Of a stretch of 64,000 nt of DNA, positions 10,330 to 19,437 are shown one piece after another. The stretch is taken from assembly GCF_015207705.1 (NCBI RefSeq), contig NZ_JADEWI010000023.1, positions 22,001 through 86,000 on the forward strand. Reading direction: 5' to 3'. Both the position numbers and the translations under genes were made by a program. Under the pieces are notes generated by a model. The model did not search any database. It saw nothing but the letters and a program-made list of their open reading frames with translations, and had not been told where the DNA came from. Positions within the stretch are counted from its first letter, which is position 1, and the number at the start of each line of letters is the position of its first letter. Source of the stretch: Nostoc sp. LEGE 06077 (lineage in GTDB: Bacteria > Cyanobacteriota > Cyanobacteriia > Cyanobacteriales > Nostocaceae).

Positions 10330-11825
10330 TTATGCTTTCCTTAACTACAACTGTTCCCCCAGAAATCATTGATGGCTTACCAAGTATTTCTGGTTGGGAA
10401 AAAGAGGTGCTTGCTGTAGTCAATCACAGTGAACCTGTTTTTTTACCCTCAACTAACATCAAGTTAGAGGATGTCAATGCAGTATTTGCGATCGCTTTGC
10501 ATATGCACCAGCCAACCATCCCTGCGGGACATAATGGCGAACTGATCAGCAATCTGCAATATATGTTTGAACATCCCAACGAAGGGGATAACCACAACGC
10601 TGCGCCTTTTGCTTATTGCTACAGCCGGATGGGAGACTTTATTCCCGAACTCGTCAGCCAAGGTTGCAATCCCCGCATCATGTTAGATTACTCTGGCAAT
10701 TTGTTGTGGGGATTGCGTCAGATGGGACGCAACGATATCCTTGACAACCTCAAACGGATTACTTGCGATCGCGCTTATCAACCTTACGTTGAATGGTTGG
10801 GAACAATGTGGAGTCATGCGGTTGTTCCTTCCACACCCATACCCGATATTAAATTACATATTATTGCTTGGCAACAACATTTTGCAGCTATTTTTGGCTG
10901 GGAAGCATTGTCGCGAGTCAAAGGTTTTTCACCGCCAGAAATGCACCTACCAAATCACCCCGACACTCTATTTGAATTTATTAAATCTCTGAAAGAATGT
11001 GGCTATCGTTGGTTACTTGTCCAAGAACATTCTGTAGAAACAATCAATGGTGAACCCCTAAGATATAAACATTTGCCACACCGCTTAATCGCTCGCAATT
11101 CCCAAGGCGAAACAATTAGCATTACCGCCTTAATTAAAACTCAAGGTTCTGATACAAAATTAGTTGCTCAAATGCAACCATATTACGAAGCGAAAACACT
11201 CTCCAAACAAAAAGTAGGAAATTTATTAATCCCACCAATAGTTAGTCAAATTGGTGATGGGGAAAATGGCGGCGTGATGATGAATGAGTTTCCCAGCGCT
11301 TTCAAACAAGCTTGGTGGGATATTGTCAATCATGGCGGTGGTAAATCCGGCGTTGTCGGTGTGTGCGGCACAGAATATTTAGAGTTAATCGCAGCCGCAG
11401 GTTGTAAAACTGAAGATTATCCTGCTTGCCAACCAGTAGGACAACATCAAATTTGGCAACGAGTTTCCCTAGATAATTGTCAACCTGAAGCTGTAGAAAA
11501 TGCCATTCAAGAGTTAAAGCAAATCAATCCTAATTTTCACATGGATGGTGCTTCCTGGACAAATCATATTAGTTGGGTAAAAGGATATGAAAATGTGTTG
11601 TCTCCAATGAATCAACTCAGCAGCTTATTTCATGAAAAAATAGATAAATTACTGCTAAATGATGGATCTGAAGCCATTACAAAAAAATCTCAATATCGCC
11701 AGACATTACTATATAATTTCTTGCTACAAACAAGCTGTTTTCGATATTGGGGACAAGGTACTTGGACAGATTATGCCAAAGAAATTTATCAACGTGGGGA
11801 GACTTTGCTGCAAGCAAATTTATAA
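10299..11825 (+). CDS. Glycoside hydrolase family 57 protein
   Basis: A 508-residue protein of the GH57 clan of alpha-glucan-active enzymes, with a (beta/alpha)7-barrel. The family opening HMHQP is present (ALHMHQPTIPAG), as is the LDYSGNLLWGLRQMG block. GH57 members include amylases, amylopullulanases and branching enzymes; which activity applies here, probably on glycogen or another glucan, cannot be decided. Start is either ATG 10299 or, 11 codons later, ATG 10332, and a hairpin covers both. The C-terminus (YAKEIYQRGETLLQANL) recurs as a remnant 70 bases downstream, so the 3' end of this gene has a recombination history. No signal peptide, hence cytoplasmic. Confidence 0.88.
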   Translation: MRDEKFYSSYFMLSLTTTVPPEIIDGLPSISGWEKEVLAVVNHSEPVFLPSTNIKLEDVNAVFAIALHMHQPTIPAGHNGELISNLQYMFEHPNEGDNHNAAPFAYCYSRMGDFIPELVSQGCNPRIMLDYSGNLLWGLRQMGRNDILDNLKRITCDRAYQPYVEWLGTMWSHAVVPSTPIPDIKLHIIAWQQHFAAIFGWEALSRVKGFSPPEMHLPNHPDTLFEFIKSLKECGYRWLLVQEHSVETINGEPLRYKHLPHRLIARNSQGETISITALIKTQGSDTKLVAQMQPYYEAKTLSKQKVGNLLIPPIVSQIGDGENGGVMMNEFPSAFKQAWWDIVNHGGGKSGVVGVCGTEYLELIAAAGCKTEDYPACQPVGQHQIWQRVSLDNCQPEAVENAIQELKQINPNFHMDGASWTNHISWVKGYENVLSPMNQLSSLFHEKIDKLLLNDGSEAITKKSQYRQTLLYNFLLQTSCFRYWGQGTWTDYAKEIYQRGETLLQANL

Positions 11826-11857
11826 ACTTACAGCGGATTTTATATGAATAAACCACA

Positions 11858-11887
11858 GTAGGGTGGGCATGATCATGCCCACCCTAC
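11858..11887. repeat. Perfect 30-base palindrome, REP-like
   Basis: Arm gtagggtgggcatga followed by its exact reverse complement. It separates the GH57 stop from the duplicated GH57 tail. A shorter relative with the same core (gggcatgatcatgccc) lies at 11980-11999, and a degenerate relative at 47405. Sequences of the form GTAGGGTGGGCA...TGCCCACCCTAC are common dispersed repeats in Nostocales. Confidence 0.8.
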
Positions 11888-11894
11888 AAGCTTT

Positions 11895-11956
11895 CTTGGA
11901 CAGACTATGCCAGAGAAATTTATCAACGAGGTGAAACTTTATTACAAGGATACTGA
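11895..11956 (+). pseudogene. Remnant of a second GH57 gene 3' end
   Basis: Read in frame, it gives YAREIYQRGETLLQGY followed by a stop. This matches the true GH57 C-terminus (YAKEIYQRGETLLQANL) almost residue for residue. Over about 54 aligned bases I count eight differences. All but one (Lys/Arg) are synonymous. The remnant therefore diverged while still coding, so it came from a functional homologue and is not a fresh slip duplication. Only the last 20 or so codons survive, with no start. Confidence 0.75.
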
Positions 11957-11979
11957 TCAATTAACAATATATTAGTAAG

Positions 11980-11999
11980 AAGGGCATGATCATGCCCTT
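11980..11999. repeat. Perfect 20-base palindrome, relative of the 11858 repeat
   Basis: Arm aagggcatga plus its reverse complement. It shares the central gggcatgatcatgccc with the longer palindrome upstream. The two palindromes bracket the GH57 tail remnant. No T-run follows, so it is not a typical terminator. Confidence 0.7.
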
Positions 12000-12107
12000 G
12001 CTAGGAGCTTGCTTGTAAACTTAATTAAATGTTATTCAAATTATGATTTAATGTGAATTAAACTTGAGTGTTAGATAATCAAATTTTAATTTTTATCTAA
12101 ATATTGA

Positions 12108-13505
12108 GTGAGAAGTAACAAAATGTTGTGCCAAAAATGGCAACTATTGTTAGGAACTATGGCACTAGTGTTGCCATTAACGTTTAGTTTAGCTCATCCA
12201 AAAATAGGGATAAATCAGGCGATCGCCCAAAATCCCATTCCCGTACAACGCCAACATCGTACAGCCCTAATTATTGGCAATTCCAATTACAAATTAGCCG
12301 ATACATTAGTTAATCCCGTCAATGATGCCACAGATATTGCTAACTCATTACGGCAATTGGGATTTGATGTCACACTCCTCAAAGATGCAGATTTGCGCCA
12401 GATGGAAGAAGCAATTGAAAATTTTAATCGCCACTTGCGTCAAGGTGGAGTAGGATTATTTTACTTTGCTGGCCACGGAGTGCAAGTAGACGGAGAAAAT
12501 TATTTAATACCTGTTAGTGCGCGACTAGAACGAGAACAAGATGTCCGTTATGAAGCGATGGCGATGGGTAAAGTTCTCAACGTTATGGAAGATGCAAATA
12601 ACGATGTCAACGTTATTATTTTAGATGCTTGCCGAAATAATCCCTTTGCGCGTCAATGGCGTTCTCTACAACGCGGGTTAGCTGCACCAACCCAAGCAGT
12701 TAAAGGTACACTCATTGCTTATTCTACCGCACCGGGAAAAGTTGCTTTTGATGGAGACGGGCGCAATAGCCCTTATACTACAGCTTTATTACAGAATATG
12801 AAAGCTCCTAACTTAGATGTGGAGCAAATGTTTAAGCAAGTGCGGGCTGATGTTCTCAAAACAACTAGTGGTAAACAAACACCTTGGGAATCGTCCTCTT
12901 TAGTTGGTTCCTTTGCTTTTAATTCCACAAATGAGAGTAACAGAAATAATATGACATCTTCTGTCACAACACCCCAATCATCCCGCACTCAAGAAATAAT
13001 TAATACTCCACCAACTCCGATTACATCGCCTACGCCGCCGTTAGCTTCACCAAGAACAAATTATTTTGCTCAACAGCCGAGTTTAGTTGAGGTAAAAACA
13101 GATGACAATCAAGCCAAAGCTTTAGGTACAACTTATTCCTTTACAATTAATTTACCAGAGGATGCTGGTACTGCACTGCAAAAAATTACAATTAACCAAC
13201 GCGAAGGTGCAGAATACATTCGCTTTCATCTCAAAGAAAGTGTCGCCTTTAAAGGAGGGCGTTCTCAAAAAAGAGAAAAACTCCAATTAAAAGATATCAG
13301 CAGCGATCGCCAAACCCAAACAATATCATTCACTTTTGATCCTCCAGTATCCCCTGGGGCAAAAATTACCATTGCTTTAAAAGCCCAACAAAATCCCCAA
13401 CGCGGTGGTGTTTATCTCTTTGGCGTGACAGCATTCCCAACAGGAGAAAAACCGCACAGTCAATTTTTAGGTTTTGGCAGATTACAGTTTTATCAGCATA
13501 TTTAA
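12108..13505 (+). CDS. Caspase-like (peptidase C14) protein with DUF2808 domain, exported
   Basis: A 465-residue protein with a signal peptide (hydrophobic residues 12-28, possible cleavage after AIA near 40). Residues 50-275 form a caspase p20 fold with the catalytic pair His123 (YFAGHGVQ) and Cys175 (ILDACRNNPF). This is the prokaryotic metacaspase/orthocaspase group, usually specific for Arg or Lys. A proline-rich linker leads to a C-terminal DUF2808 domain (about 335-460), a cyanobacterial envelope-type domain of unknown function. The mature protein should act in the periplasm or outside. Start is GTG 12108 or ATG 12123. It stands alone, with no visible inhibitor gene. Confidence 0.87.
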   Translation: MRSNKMLCQKWQLLLGTMALVLPLTFSLAHPKIGINQAIAQNPIPVQRQHRTALIIGNSNYKLADTLVNPVNDATDIANSLRQLGFDVTLLKDADLRQMEEAIENFNRHLRQGGVGLFYFAGHGVQVDGENYLIPVSARLEREQDVRYEAMAMGKVLNVMEDANNDVNVIILDACRNNPFARQWRSLQRGLAAPTQAVKGTLIAYSTAPGKVAFDGDGRNSPYTTALLQNMKAPNLDVEQMFKQVRADVLKTTSGKQTPWESSSLVGSFAFNSTNESNRNNMTSSVTTPQSSRTQEIINTPPTPITSPTPPLASPRTNYFAQQPSLVEVKTDDNQAKALGTTYSFTINLPEDAGTALQKITINQREGAEYIRFHLKESVAFKGGRSQKREKLQLKDISSDRQTQTISFTFDPPVSPGAKITIALKAQQNPQRGGVYLFGVTAFPTGEKPHSQFLGFGRLQFYQHI

Positions 13506-13734
13506 GATATTTTATACTGACTACTTTATAACTATAGGAATCATATTTGATATTTAAAAAAACTCAGTACAGTTTCTATTCCCTGTTCCCTACCTTCACG
13601 AGTAAGTTCAGAAATCAAATCAGATTGCTATATTAAGGTTAAATGGGCAATGTCGAAATTTTGGTCAAAATCAGATTTTTATATGATCGATATTACCCAC
13701 CACTCTCAGCCACTAATTTTTTTTCCTTACACCC

Positions 13735-15099
13735 CTAAACCAAAGGTAATAGGATTTTAAATTCCGACCCTACTCCTATCTGAGAACGGAAATCTAATTT
13801 ACCACCATGTCTAGCTGTAATAATCCGATAACTAACGCCTAAACTAGTTTCTACATCAGCCCGTTTCTCAGTTGAAAAAGAATCCAGAATTTGTTTTTGA
13901 GCTTCTTCCGACATTCCAGAACTATTGTCAACAATACTAATACAAACCCAACGAGAATCTGGGGCATTTGGTTGGTTTGCTACTTGGGAAATAACTGCTG
14001 TAGTAATGACAATTTGAGGCTGATTGCTGTTATTATGACTCTCTTGTTGAAATTTCTGTCGCACTGCTTCATCTAATAAACCATCCACAGTTTGACTAAA
14101 AATATTCATTAATACTTGGTGCAATTGCCCCATAAAGCAAGACACTGGGGGAATTTTACCATATTTTTTCACAATCCCAATCTCTCCTTTTAAACGACTT
14201 TTCAGCAGGAGAATAATGCCATCTATACAAGCATTAATATCAACTGGTTTGGGATAAATTTCATCAATATGACAGAAATTTTGTAAACTGGTGACGAGTT
14301 TTTTTAATCTTTCTGCGCCAGTATGGGCGCTGGTCAAAGCTTTGGCTAAATCTTCTTCTAAAAAATCAAATTCAATTTCTTCTTTAAGATAGTTAATTGT
14401 AGCTGAACTTTGAGGTAAATCTTCAGCGTAAGCGGCGATTAGCTTAAGTAAATCTTGACTATATTTCGAGATGTAAGTTAAATTGCCCCAAATAAAACCT
14501 ACGGGGTCTAAAATTTCATGGGCTACGCCATCAACTAACCGTCCTAAACGTGCCATTTTATCATTTTGAATCATTTGTGCTTGACTACGTTCGTAGCGTA
14601 CCTGAGTTTCAATTCCCCGAATTTGCCAAGCGGCTAGATTTAAATCATGAATATCTAATAATTTGTATGTATTGCTATCTGTTTGGACAACAAGAGGTTC
14701 AGCAAAAAGTTCTGGCGATCGCTTGAGTGTATGCTGCATTGCTGTTAAAATCGTCGTCGTCTCTGGTAGCAGCAACATTTCTGTACGTGCATAGCTATAA
14801 AGCTCATATAAATTAGCTTTAGAAAATAGCTCTTGTCCAAAGGGACGAATGAAGAATTCTAGTATTCTTCGTCGAGAAATCATACCCAAGAATTTTCCTC
14901 GTTCCAGTAAAACTACACCTGGTAATCGCGGGTATTTTTCCAAATAATTGGCGACTTCAGTAGCTGTACAACTAATCTCTACACCAAAGTCGTACATTGG
15001 CAGTTGTTGGAGATTTGACTCTAAACTGAGGTAATTATCGCTGGTAATAGATAGAACTGGTGGTGATATTAAAGAGGTGAATTCTAGTGACACTGGCAA
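13735..15099 (-). CDS. Histidine kinase-like protein with N-terminal CBS-like region and altered N-box
   Basis: A 454-residue cytosolic protein. Residues about 35-165 resemble a CBS-type sensory module (PGVVLLERGKFLGMISRRRILEF). Next come a coiled linker and the dimerisation helix with the phospho-acceptor in VDGVAHEILDPVGF. The ATPase half has DNSSGMSEEAQKQIL as its G1 box. In the N-box (VLMNIFSQTVDGL) the Asn that normally coordinates Mg-ATP is Gln. The G2 box reads SLGVSYRI, not GTGLGLxI. It may be a weak kinase or a pseudokinase that binds a partner. The start appears to be TTG or a nearby GTG; no ATG is available before residue 35. Confidence 0.78.
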   Translation of the reverse strand: MPVSLEFTSLISPPVLSITSDNYLSLESNLQQLPMYDFGVEISCTATEVANYLEKYPRLPGVVLLERGKFLGMISRRRILEFFIRPFGQELFSKANLYELYSYARTEMLLLPETTTILTAMQHTLKRSPELFAEPLVVQTDSNTYKLLDIHDLNLAAWQIRGIETQVRYERSQAQMIQNDKMARLGRLVDGVAHEILDPVGFIWGNLTYISKYSQDLLKLIAAYAEDLPQSSATINYLKEEIEFDFLEEDLAKALTSAHTGAERLKKLVTSLQNFCHIDEIYPKPVDINACIDGIILLLKSRLKGEIGIVKKYGKIPPVSCFMGQLHQVLMNIFSQTVDGLLDEAVRQKFQQESHNNSNQPQIVITTAVISQVANQPNAPDSRWVCISIVDNSSGMSEEAQKQILDSFSTEKRADVETSLGVSYRIITARHGGKLDFRSQIGVGSEFKILLPLV

Positions 15100-15923
15100 C
15101 CCTGATATATATAAATTTTAAGGGGTAATTAATAACTAAAAAGTTGAGATTTTAAAGTCTATGGAGTAAGTCTTTGGCTATCAAAATCATTATGTGAGGC
15201 AAGTTAGACAGATATAAAAGCTTGATAAATAACAAATTGACGACCTCACTCATTAGTTTTATTTGTACTGACAGACTTGAACCTTTATTTTATTAAAAGA
15301 TGTATATTTTATACAACTTAATTCATCAAAATATTAACTAATAATAATAAAATTGAGAATTTGCCAGATTTGAGCCAAGAGTAGCAGTGAAAATACTTGG
15401 AGTCGTTGGAGAATTTATCTCCATAATGGTTACTGAAAATTATTCCAATTTGGTATTGCTGTTTGCGAGTTTTTGTAGTAAAAATCAACCACAGCTTAAT
15501 CTCTTGTTTAGAAAAAGTAAGTTAAAACACCGATATCAGGAACTCAGGTGATCCCCAAATGTTTAAAGTCTGTAAATCCTTTATGAAAAAGCGTGAAAGA
15601 TAACACACAAATTAGATAATTTACAGTAAGTATAAACATTAGGTAATTAAACGTCACCTAGTTTTCTGCTCATCAACCGACAGTTCGGAACTATTGCGGA
15701 AATTAGACAATCTCAAAAATCCCCATCATCAGTAAATGCACTCATGTAAAATGACTATACTAAAACTCACAGCTGCTAGTTAGCGCTTAAGCAAGACTAG
15801 GAATTAAACATGATCTAATTGTGTCAATGATGTTTAATTATCCGTACATGACTTTGATCCCCAGTTCGATAGAATGACTAGACATAACCTCAAAACCTTA
15901 AACCGCTTTTGACTGCGACACCC
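15100..15923. other. Intergenic region between divergent kinase and permease genes
   Basis: About 820 AT-rich bases containing the promoters of both divergent units. No coding frame, tRNA or strong hairpin was seen. Confidence 0.4.
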
Positions 15924-16979
15924 ATGAATCAATTGAGCAATGGTTTCACTATATTTCTGAGTCTGCTAGTCGAAGCGATGCCGTTTTTGCTCCTAGGGGT
16001 TTTATTCTCTAGTTTGCTGCTATTTTTTGTTGATGAGCGCAAATTAGTCGAAAAAATGCCCAAAAATCCGCTGTTGGGCGCTTTAGTTGGCAGTATGGTT
16101 GGTTTTTTATTTCCGGTGTGTGAGTGTGGCAATGTGCCAGTAGCGCGGCGCTTGCTGATTCAGGGCGTACCCACACCTGTAGCAATTGGTTTTTTATTAG
16201 CAGCGCCCACAATTAATCCGATTGTGATTTGGGCAACTTGGACAGCGTTTCGCGATCAGCCAGAAATAGTAGTTTTACGAGTAGTATTTTCTCTATTAAT
16301 TGCCACAATTGTTGGCTTTGTCTTCAGTTTTCAAAAGGACTTGAATCCCATAGTCCAGCCAGCAATTGCCCGTTACATGAAATTTAATCCCCCAGTCAAA
16401 GTAGAAACTCAACGGCAGGGAAAACGTTACCAACTTCCCCAGGAACCAACAACACCAAATTTGTTGCAATCTGGGACATATATTTTGGGTGGGAAAGCAG
16501 GTATACCCACCCGTATAGATGGGAGTTTATCTCCAGCAGATGACCCACTTGCCAGCCCAAATAAACCACTGGCCGCTAAACTGCGGTTGTTGATGGATAA
16601 CAGCATTCAAGAATTGCGGGAACTGGGAGGAGTAATGGTGATCGGCAGTGCGATCGCAGCTGCTATTCAAGTTTTAGCACCCCGTGATTTAATCCTTAGC
16701 CTCGGCGCTGGCCCGGTTAGTTCCATCATCGTGATGTTGATTCTGGCAGCGGTTGTCTCAATTTGTTCGACAGTCGATTCCTTTTTTGCCCTATCTTTTG
16801 CCTCAGCATTTAGTAGCGGTTCCTTGCTGGCATTTCTTGTATTTGGGCCAATGATCGACATTAAAAGCATTGGGTTAATGTTATCGATTTTCAAGCCTAG
16901 AGCAATTTTTTACCTCTTCGCCTTAGCGGGGCAATTGACATTCTTGTTCACCATTTTTCTTAACTTGCATGTTCTTTAA
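15924..16979 (+). CDS. Predicted permease, YcgR/ArsP-like (DUF318) family
   Basis: A 351-residue integral membrane protein with about eight hydrophobic segments split into two halves by a polar loop at residues 150-220. This is the layout of the DUF318/UPF0718 permease family, which includes B. subtilis YcgR and the organoarsenical exporter ArsP. The first half holds the conserved FPVCECGNVPVARRLL block with two cysteines, which might bind a metal or thiol-reactive substrate. The substrate is unknown. Start is ATG 15924; a TTG five codons upstream is less likely. The TIGR03943 partner follows 38 bases later, and such pairs are usually co-transcribed. Confidence 0.85.
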   Translation: MNQLSNGFTIFLSLLVEAMPFLLLGVLFSSLLLFFVDERKLVEKMPKNPLLGALVGSMVGFLFPVCECGNVPVARRLLIQGVPTPVAIGFLLAAPTINPIVIWATWTAFRDQPEIVVLRVVFSLLIATIVGFVFSFQKDLNPIVQPAIARYMKFNPPVKVETQRQGKRYQLPQEPTTPNLLQSGTYILGGKAGIPTRIDGSLSPADDPLASPNKPLAAKLRLLMDNSIQELRELGGVMVIGSAIAAAIQVLAPRDLILSLGAGPVSSIIVMLILAAVVSICSTVDSFFALSFASAFSSGSLLAFLVFGPMIDIKSIGLMLSIFKPRAIFYLFALAGQLTFLFTIFLNLHVL

Positions 16980-17017
16980 AAAGTGCTGAGTTAAAAGACG
17001 GATATGTCTAATAACCA

Positions 17018-17800
17018 ATGACAGAGGGTAAAGGACAAATGACATCCAAATCTCAACGTTTTAATCTATTACTACCTTGGCTGGATGTTTTAGCCGTCAC
17101 AGCTTGGGGAATTTTGATGTTGAAATACTGGCTGACTGGCAAACTGAACTTGTTGATTCACCCGAATTACTTCGGTTTGGTGGTAGTAGCTGGTATTGGC
17201 TTGATTATTGTCGGTTTATTCAAAATGCAAGAACTTTGGCAACGTCGTCGCCGCGATATTGTGTCAAACGTCCAGCACATGACTTTGTTTCCTCCCGGTT
17301 GGGGTGGTGCTTTGCTATTAACTGCGGCAATTTTAGGGTTCATTTTTACACCGCAGGTTTTTGCCAGTGACAAAGCACTTAATCGCGGTGTCACTGATTT
17401 ACTGGGAACCTCACGCATCAAGCCCCAATCCTTTAGAGCTTCGATTCGTCCTGAAGAGCGATCGCTAGTAGACTGGGTACGGACACTCAACGTTTATCCT
17501 GAACCAGACGCATATACAGGACAAAAAGCCAAAGTCCAAGGATTTGTCATTCATCCACCAGATTTAAGCAAAGAATATGTATTTTTAGCCAAATTCGTTC
17601 TCTCATGCTGTGCTGCGGATGCTTACCCCGTAGGTTTACCCGTGAAATTGCCAGCCAATCAAGAACAGTACGCCCCTGACATCTGGTTAGAAGTCGAAGG
17701 ACAAATGGCTACAGACAATCTCAACGGAAAACGCCAACTCACTATTGTGGCTAACGCCGTCAAAAAAATTCCCCAACCCCAAAATCCATATAGTTACTAG
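17018..17800 (+). CDS. TIGR03943-family permease subunit (YcgQ-like)
   Basis: A 260-residue protein with two or three membrane segments near the N-terminus (about residues 20-35, 48-65 and 90-110) and a large extracytoplasmic C-terminal domain. This matches the TIGR03943/YcgQ family found next to DUF318 permeases, as here. The C-terminal domain carries FVLSCCAADAYPVGLPV, a paired-cysteine motif that may complement the CEC motif of the partner. The ATG lies in an ATGAC repeat motif, and a second in-frame ATG (17039) follows seven codons later. Together the pair probably forms one transporter; substrate unknown. Confidence 0.83.
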   Translation: MTEGKGQMTSKSQRFNLLLPWLDVLAVTAWGILMLKYWLTGKLNLLIHPNYFGLVVVAGIGLIIVGLFKMQELWQRRRRDIVSNVQHMTLFPPGWGGALLLTAAILGFIFTPQVFASDKALNRGVTDLLGTSRIKPQSFRASIRPEERSLVDWVRTLNVYPEPDAYTGQKAKVQGFVIHPPDLSKEYVFLAKFVLSCCAADAYPVGLPVKLPANQEQYAPDIWLEVEGQMATDNLNGKRQLTIVANAVKKIPQPQNPYSY

Positions 17801-17890
17801 TCAAGAGTTCATAGTCAATAGTCAATAGTTTATTTTTATTGACATTGACCCTTGACCCTTGATCCTTGACCATTGACCCTTAACCAATGA
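17801..17890. repeat. Heptamer-type short tandem repeat (STRR) array
   Basis: Degenerate units of the types tagtcaa and ttgaccc repeat along the whole gap (gacccttgacccttgat near 17848). STRRs like this are typical of heterocystous cyanobacteria. The array runs directly into the next gene, whose ATG (17887) lies in the final caatgacta unit. Confidence 0.8.
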
Positions 17891-19380
17891 CTAGTAAAAA
17901 CCTGATCCAACCACTAGACCGAGTAGCGATCGCCTTGATGCTGCTGCTGAGTTTATTGATTGGCTTTATCATCTTACAAGGTGATGTTGTTTCTCCCCGC
18001 GTCCGCAATTTTACTTGGCAAAATCAGCAAATTGGCTCAGAAGATATTGCTTTTAGCCTCACCTTTAGTCGGCCAATGGACACTAAAAGTGTTGAGGATA
18101 ACTTAAAAATTGAGCCGCCGCTGGCAGGAAAATTTAGTTGGGCAGGTAGGCGGATGGTTTATACACTGTTGACACCTGCTCCCTACGGTACAAACTATAA
18201 AGTCCAGCTACAACAAGCACAAGATAAATTTGCCGAGAAAGACAGTAAAACTAAAGTTATACAGCCCTTTGTTGGCAGTTTTCGCACCCGCGATCGCGTC
18301 ATTATTTATATAGGTGCTAACCCAGAAGAACAAGGGCAGTTAATTCTTTACAACTTAACCCAAGAGCAAAAAAAGGTACTTACCCCCAAAGACATCACAG
18401 TGATGGACTTTAAAGCATTTCCAGAGGGGGAAAAAATCTTATTTTCGGCTCGGACAGCGAACAACGAAGATTTACTTTCTGCTCAGTTGTATACAGTCAC
18501 AACAGGAATTACCGGAGAATCAGATACTAAACCAGAAGCAGCGGGTAAAGTTGACTTAATTTTAGATAATAAAGATTATCAAAATCTGAAATTTGACTTA
18601 TCACCAGACGGACAAACTATCGTCGTCCAACGTGGGAATAAAAATAATCCCGGTGACTTTGGGCTGTGGTATATGCCCACCACCTGGGACAAATCAAAAG
18701 CCAAACCCACCCCCCAACGTCTGCAAAGCCAACCTGGGGGAGACTTTATGATTACTCCCGATAGTAAAGCCGTCGCCGTTGCTCAAGGTCAAGGGGCGGC
18801 AATCTTACCACTACAAAACGATGCGACTAAACCCTTAGACTTTTTGCCGCAATTTGGTTTAGTGCAAGCTTTCTCTAAAGATGGCTCTCAAGCGGCGATG
18901 GTCAAATTCAATACCGATTACACACGAGATTTATTTTTAGTCACCAACCAAGGTATTCAAAAACCTCTGGTAAAAACTACAGGCTCGATTATCAATTGCC
19001 AATTCGACCCCGCCTCACCCACTCTCTATTGCTTGTTAACCCAGTTAATCACCCAAGCAGAATATGTAGAGCAGCCTTATTTAGTCGCCATCAACCTGAA
19101 CAATGGACAACAAAAACCGTTACTAGTTTTACCAGTTGATCAGCGGAATGTGGAAATGAGCTTATCACCTGATGGTCTAGGTTTGTTGTTTGACCAAGTA
19201 GTTCCTCAATCCACGAACGTGCCAGCACCTGCAAGTAGTTTAAAGACAGATGACGGCGAAGCGATCGCTACTAGCAGTTTGTGGTTAATGCCATTGTTAC
19301 CTATTGCTGATGCGGCTGTCACCACAATTAAACCAGAAAAGCTACCTTTAATTGGCTTCCATCCCCGTTGGTTGCCTTAA
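17887..19380 (+). CDS. Membrane-anchored Ig-like and beta-propeller-like protein
   Basis: A 497-residue protein. One N-terminal membrane segment (residues 12-31) anchors an extracytoplasmic body. Residues about 35-135 look like a bacterial Ig-like (Big_5) domain, with FSLTFSRPMDTKSVEDNLKI as its signature strand. The rest is rich in repeated strand patterns with SPDGQTIVVQ, TPDSKAVAVA and SPDGLGLLF, as in TolB/WD40-like propellers. No catalytic motif is seen; a scaffold or binding role in the cell envelope is likely. It may belong to the permease operon upstream, separated by an 86-base repeat array. A strong hairpin follows the stop. Confidence 0.75.
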   Translation: MTSKNLIQPLDRVAIALMLLLSLLIGFIILQGDVVSPRVRNFTWQNQQIGSEDIAFSLTFSRPMDTKSVEDNLKIEPPLAGKFSWAGRRMVYTLLTPAPYGTNYKVQLQQAQDKFAEKDSKTKVIQPFVGSFRTRDRVIIYIGANPEEQGQLILYNLTQEQKKVLTPKDITVMDFKAFPEGEKILFSARTANNEDLLSAQLYTVTTGITGESDTKPEAAGKVDLILDNKDYQNLKFDLSPDGQTIVVQRGNKNNPGDFGLWYMPTTWDKSKAKPTPQRLQSQPGGDFMITPDSKAVAVAQGQGAAILPLQNDATKPLDFLPQFGLVQAFSKDGSQAAMVKFNTDYTRDLFLVTNQGIQKPLVKTTGSIINCQFDPASPTLYCLLTQLITQAEYVEQPYLVAINLNNGQQKPLLVLPVDQRNVEMSLSPDGLGLLFDQVVPQSTNVPAPASSLKTDDGEAIATSSLWLMPLLPIADAAVTTIKPEKLPLIGFHPRWLP

Positions 19381-19405
19381 AGATGAGTGCTGAGTGCTGA
19401 GTTAA

Positions 19406-19430
19406 AAAGACGTTGCAATGCAACGTCTTT
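19406..19430 (+). terminator. Hairpin after the Ig-like gene
   Basis: Arms aaagacgttgca (19406-19417) and tgcaacgtcttt (19419-19430) pair over 12 bases, 25 bases after the stop codon. The right arm ends in ttt and is followed by aaattt. It is likely an intrinsic terminator, though the T-run is short. Confidence 0.6.
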
Positions 19431-19437
19431 AAATTTG

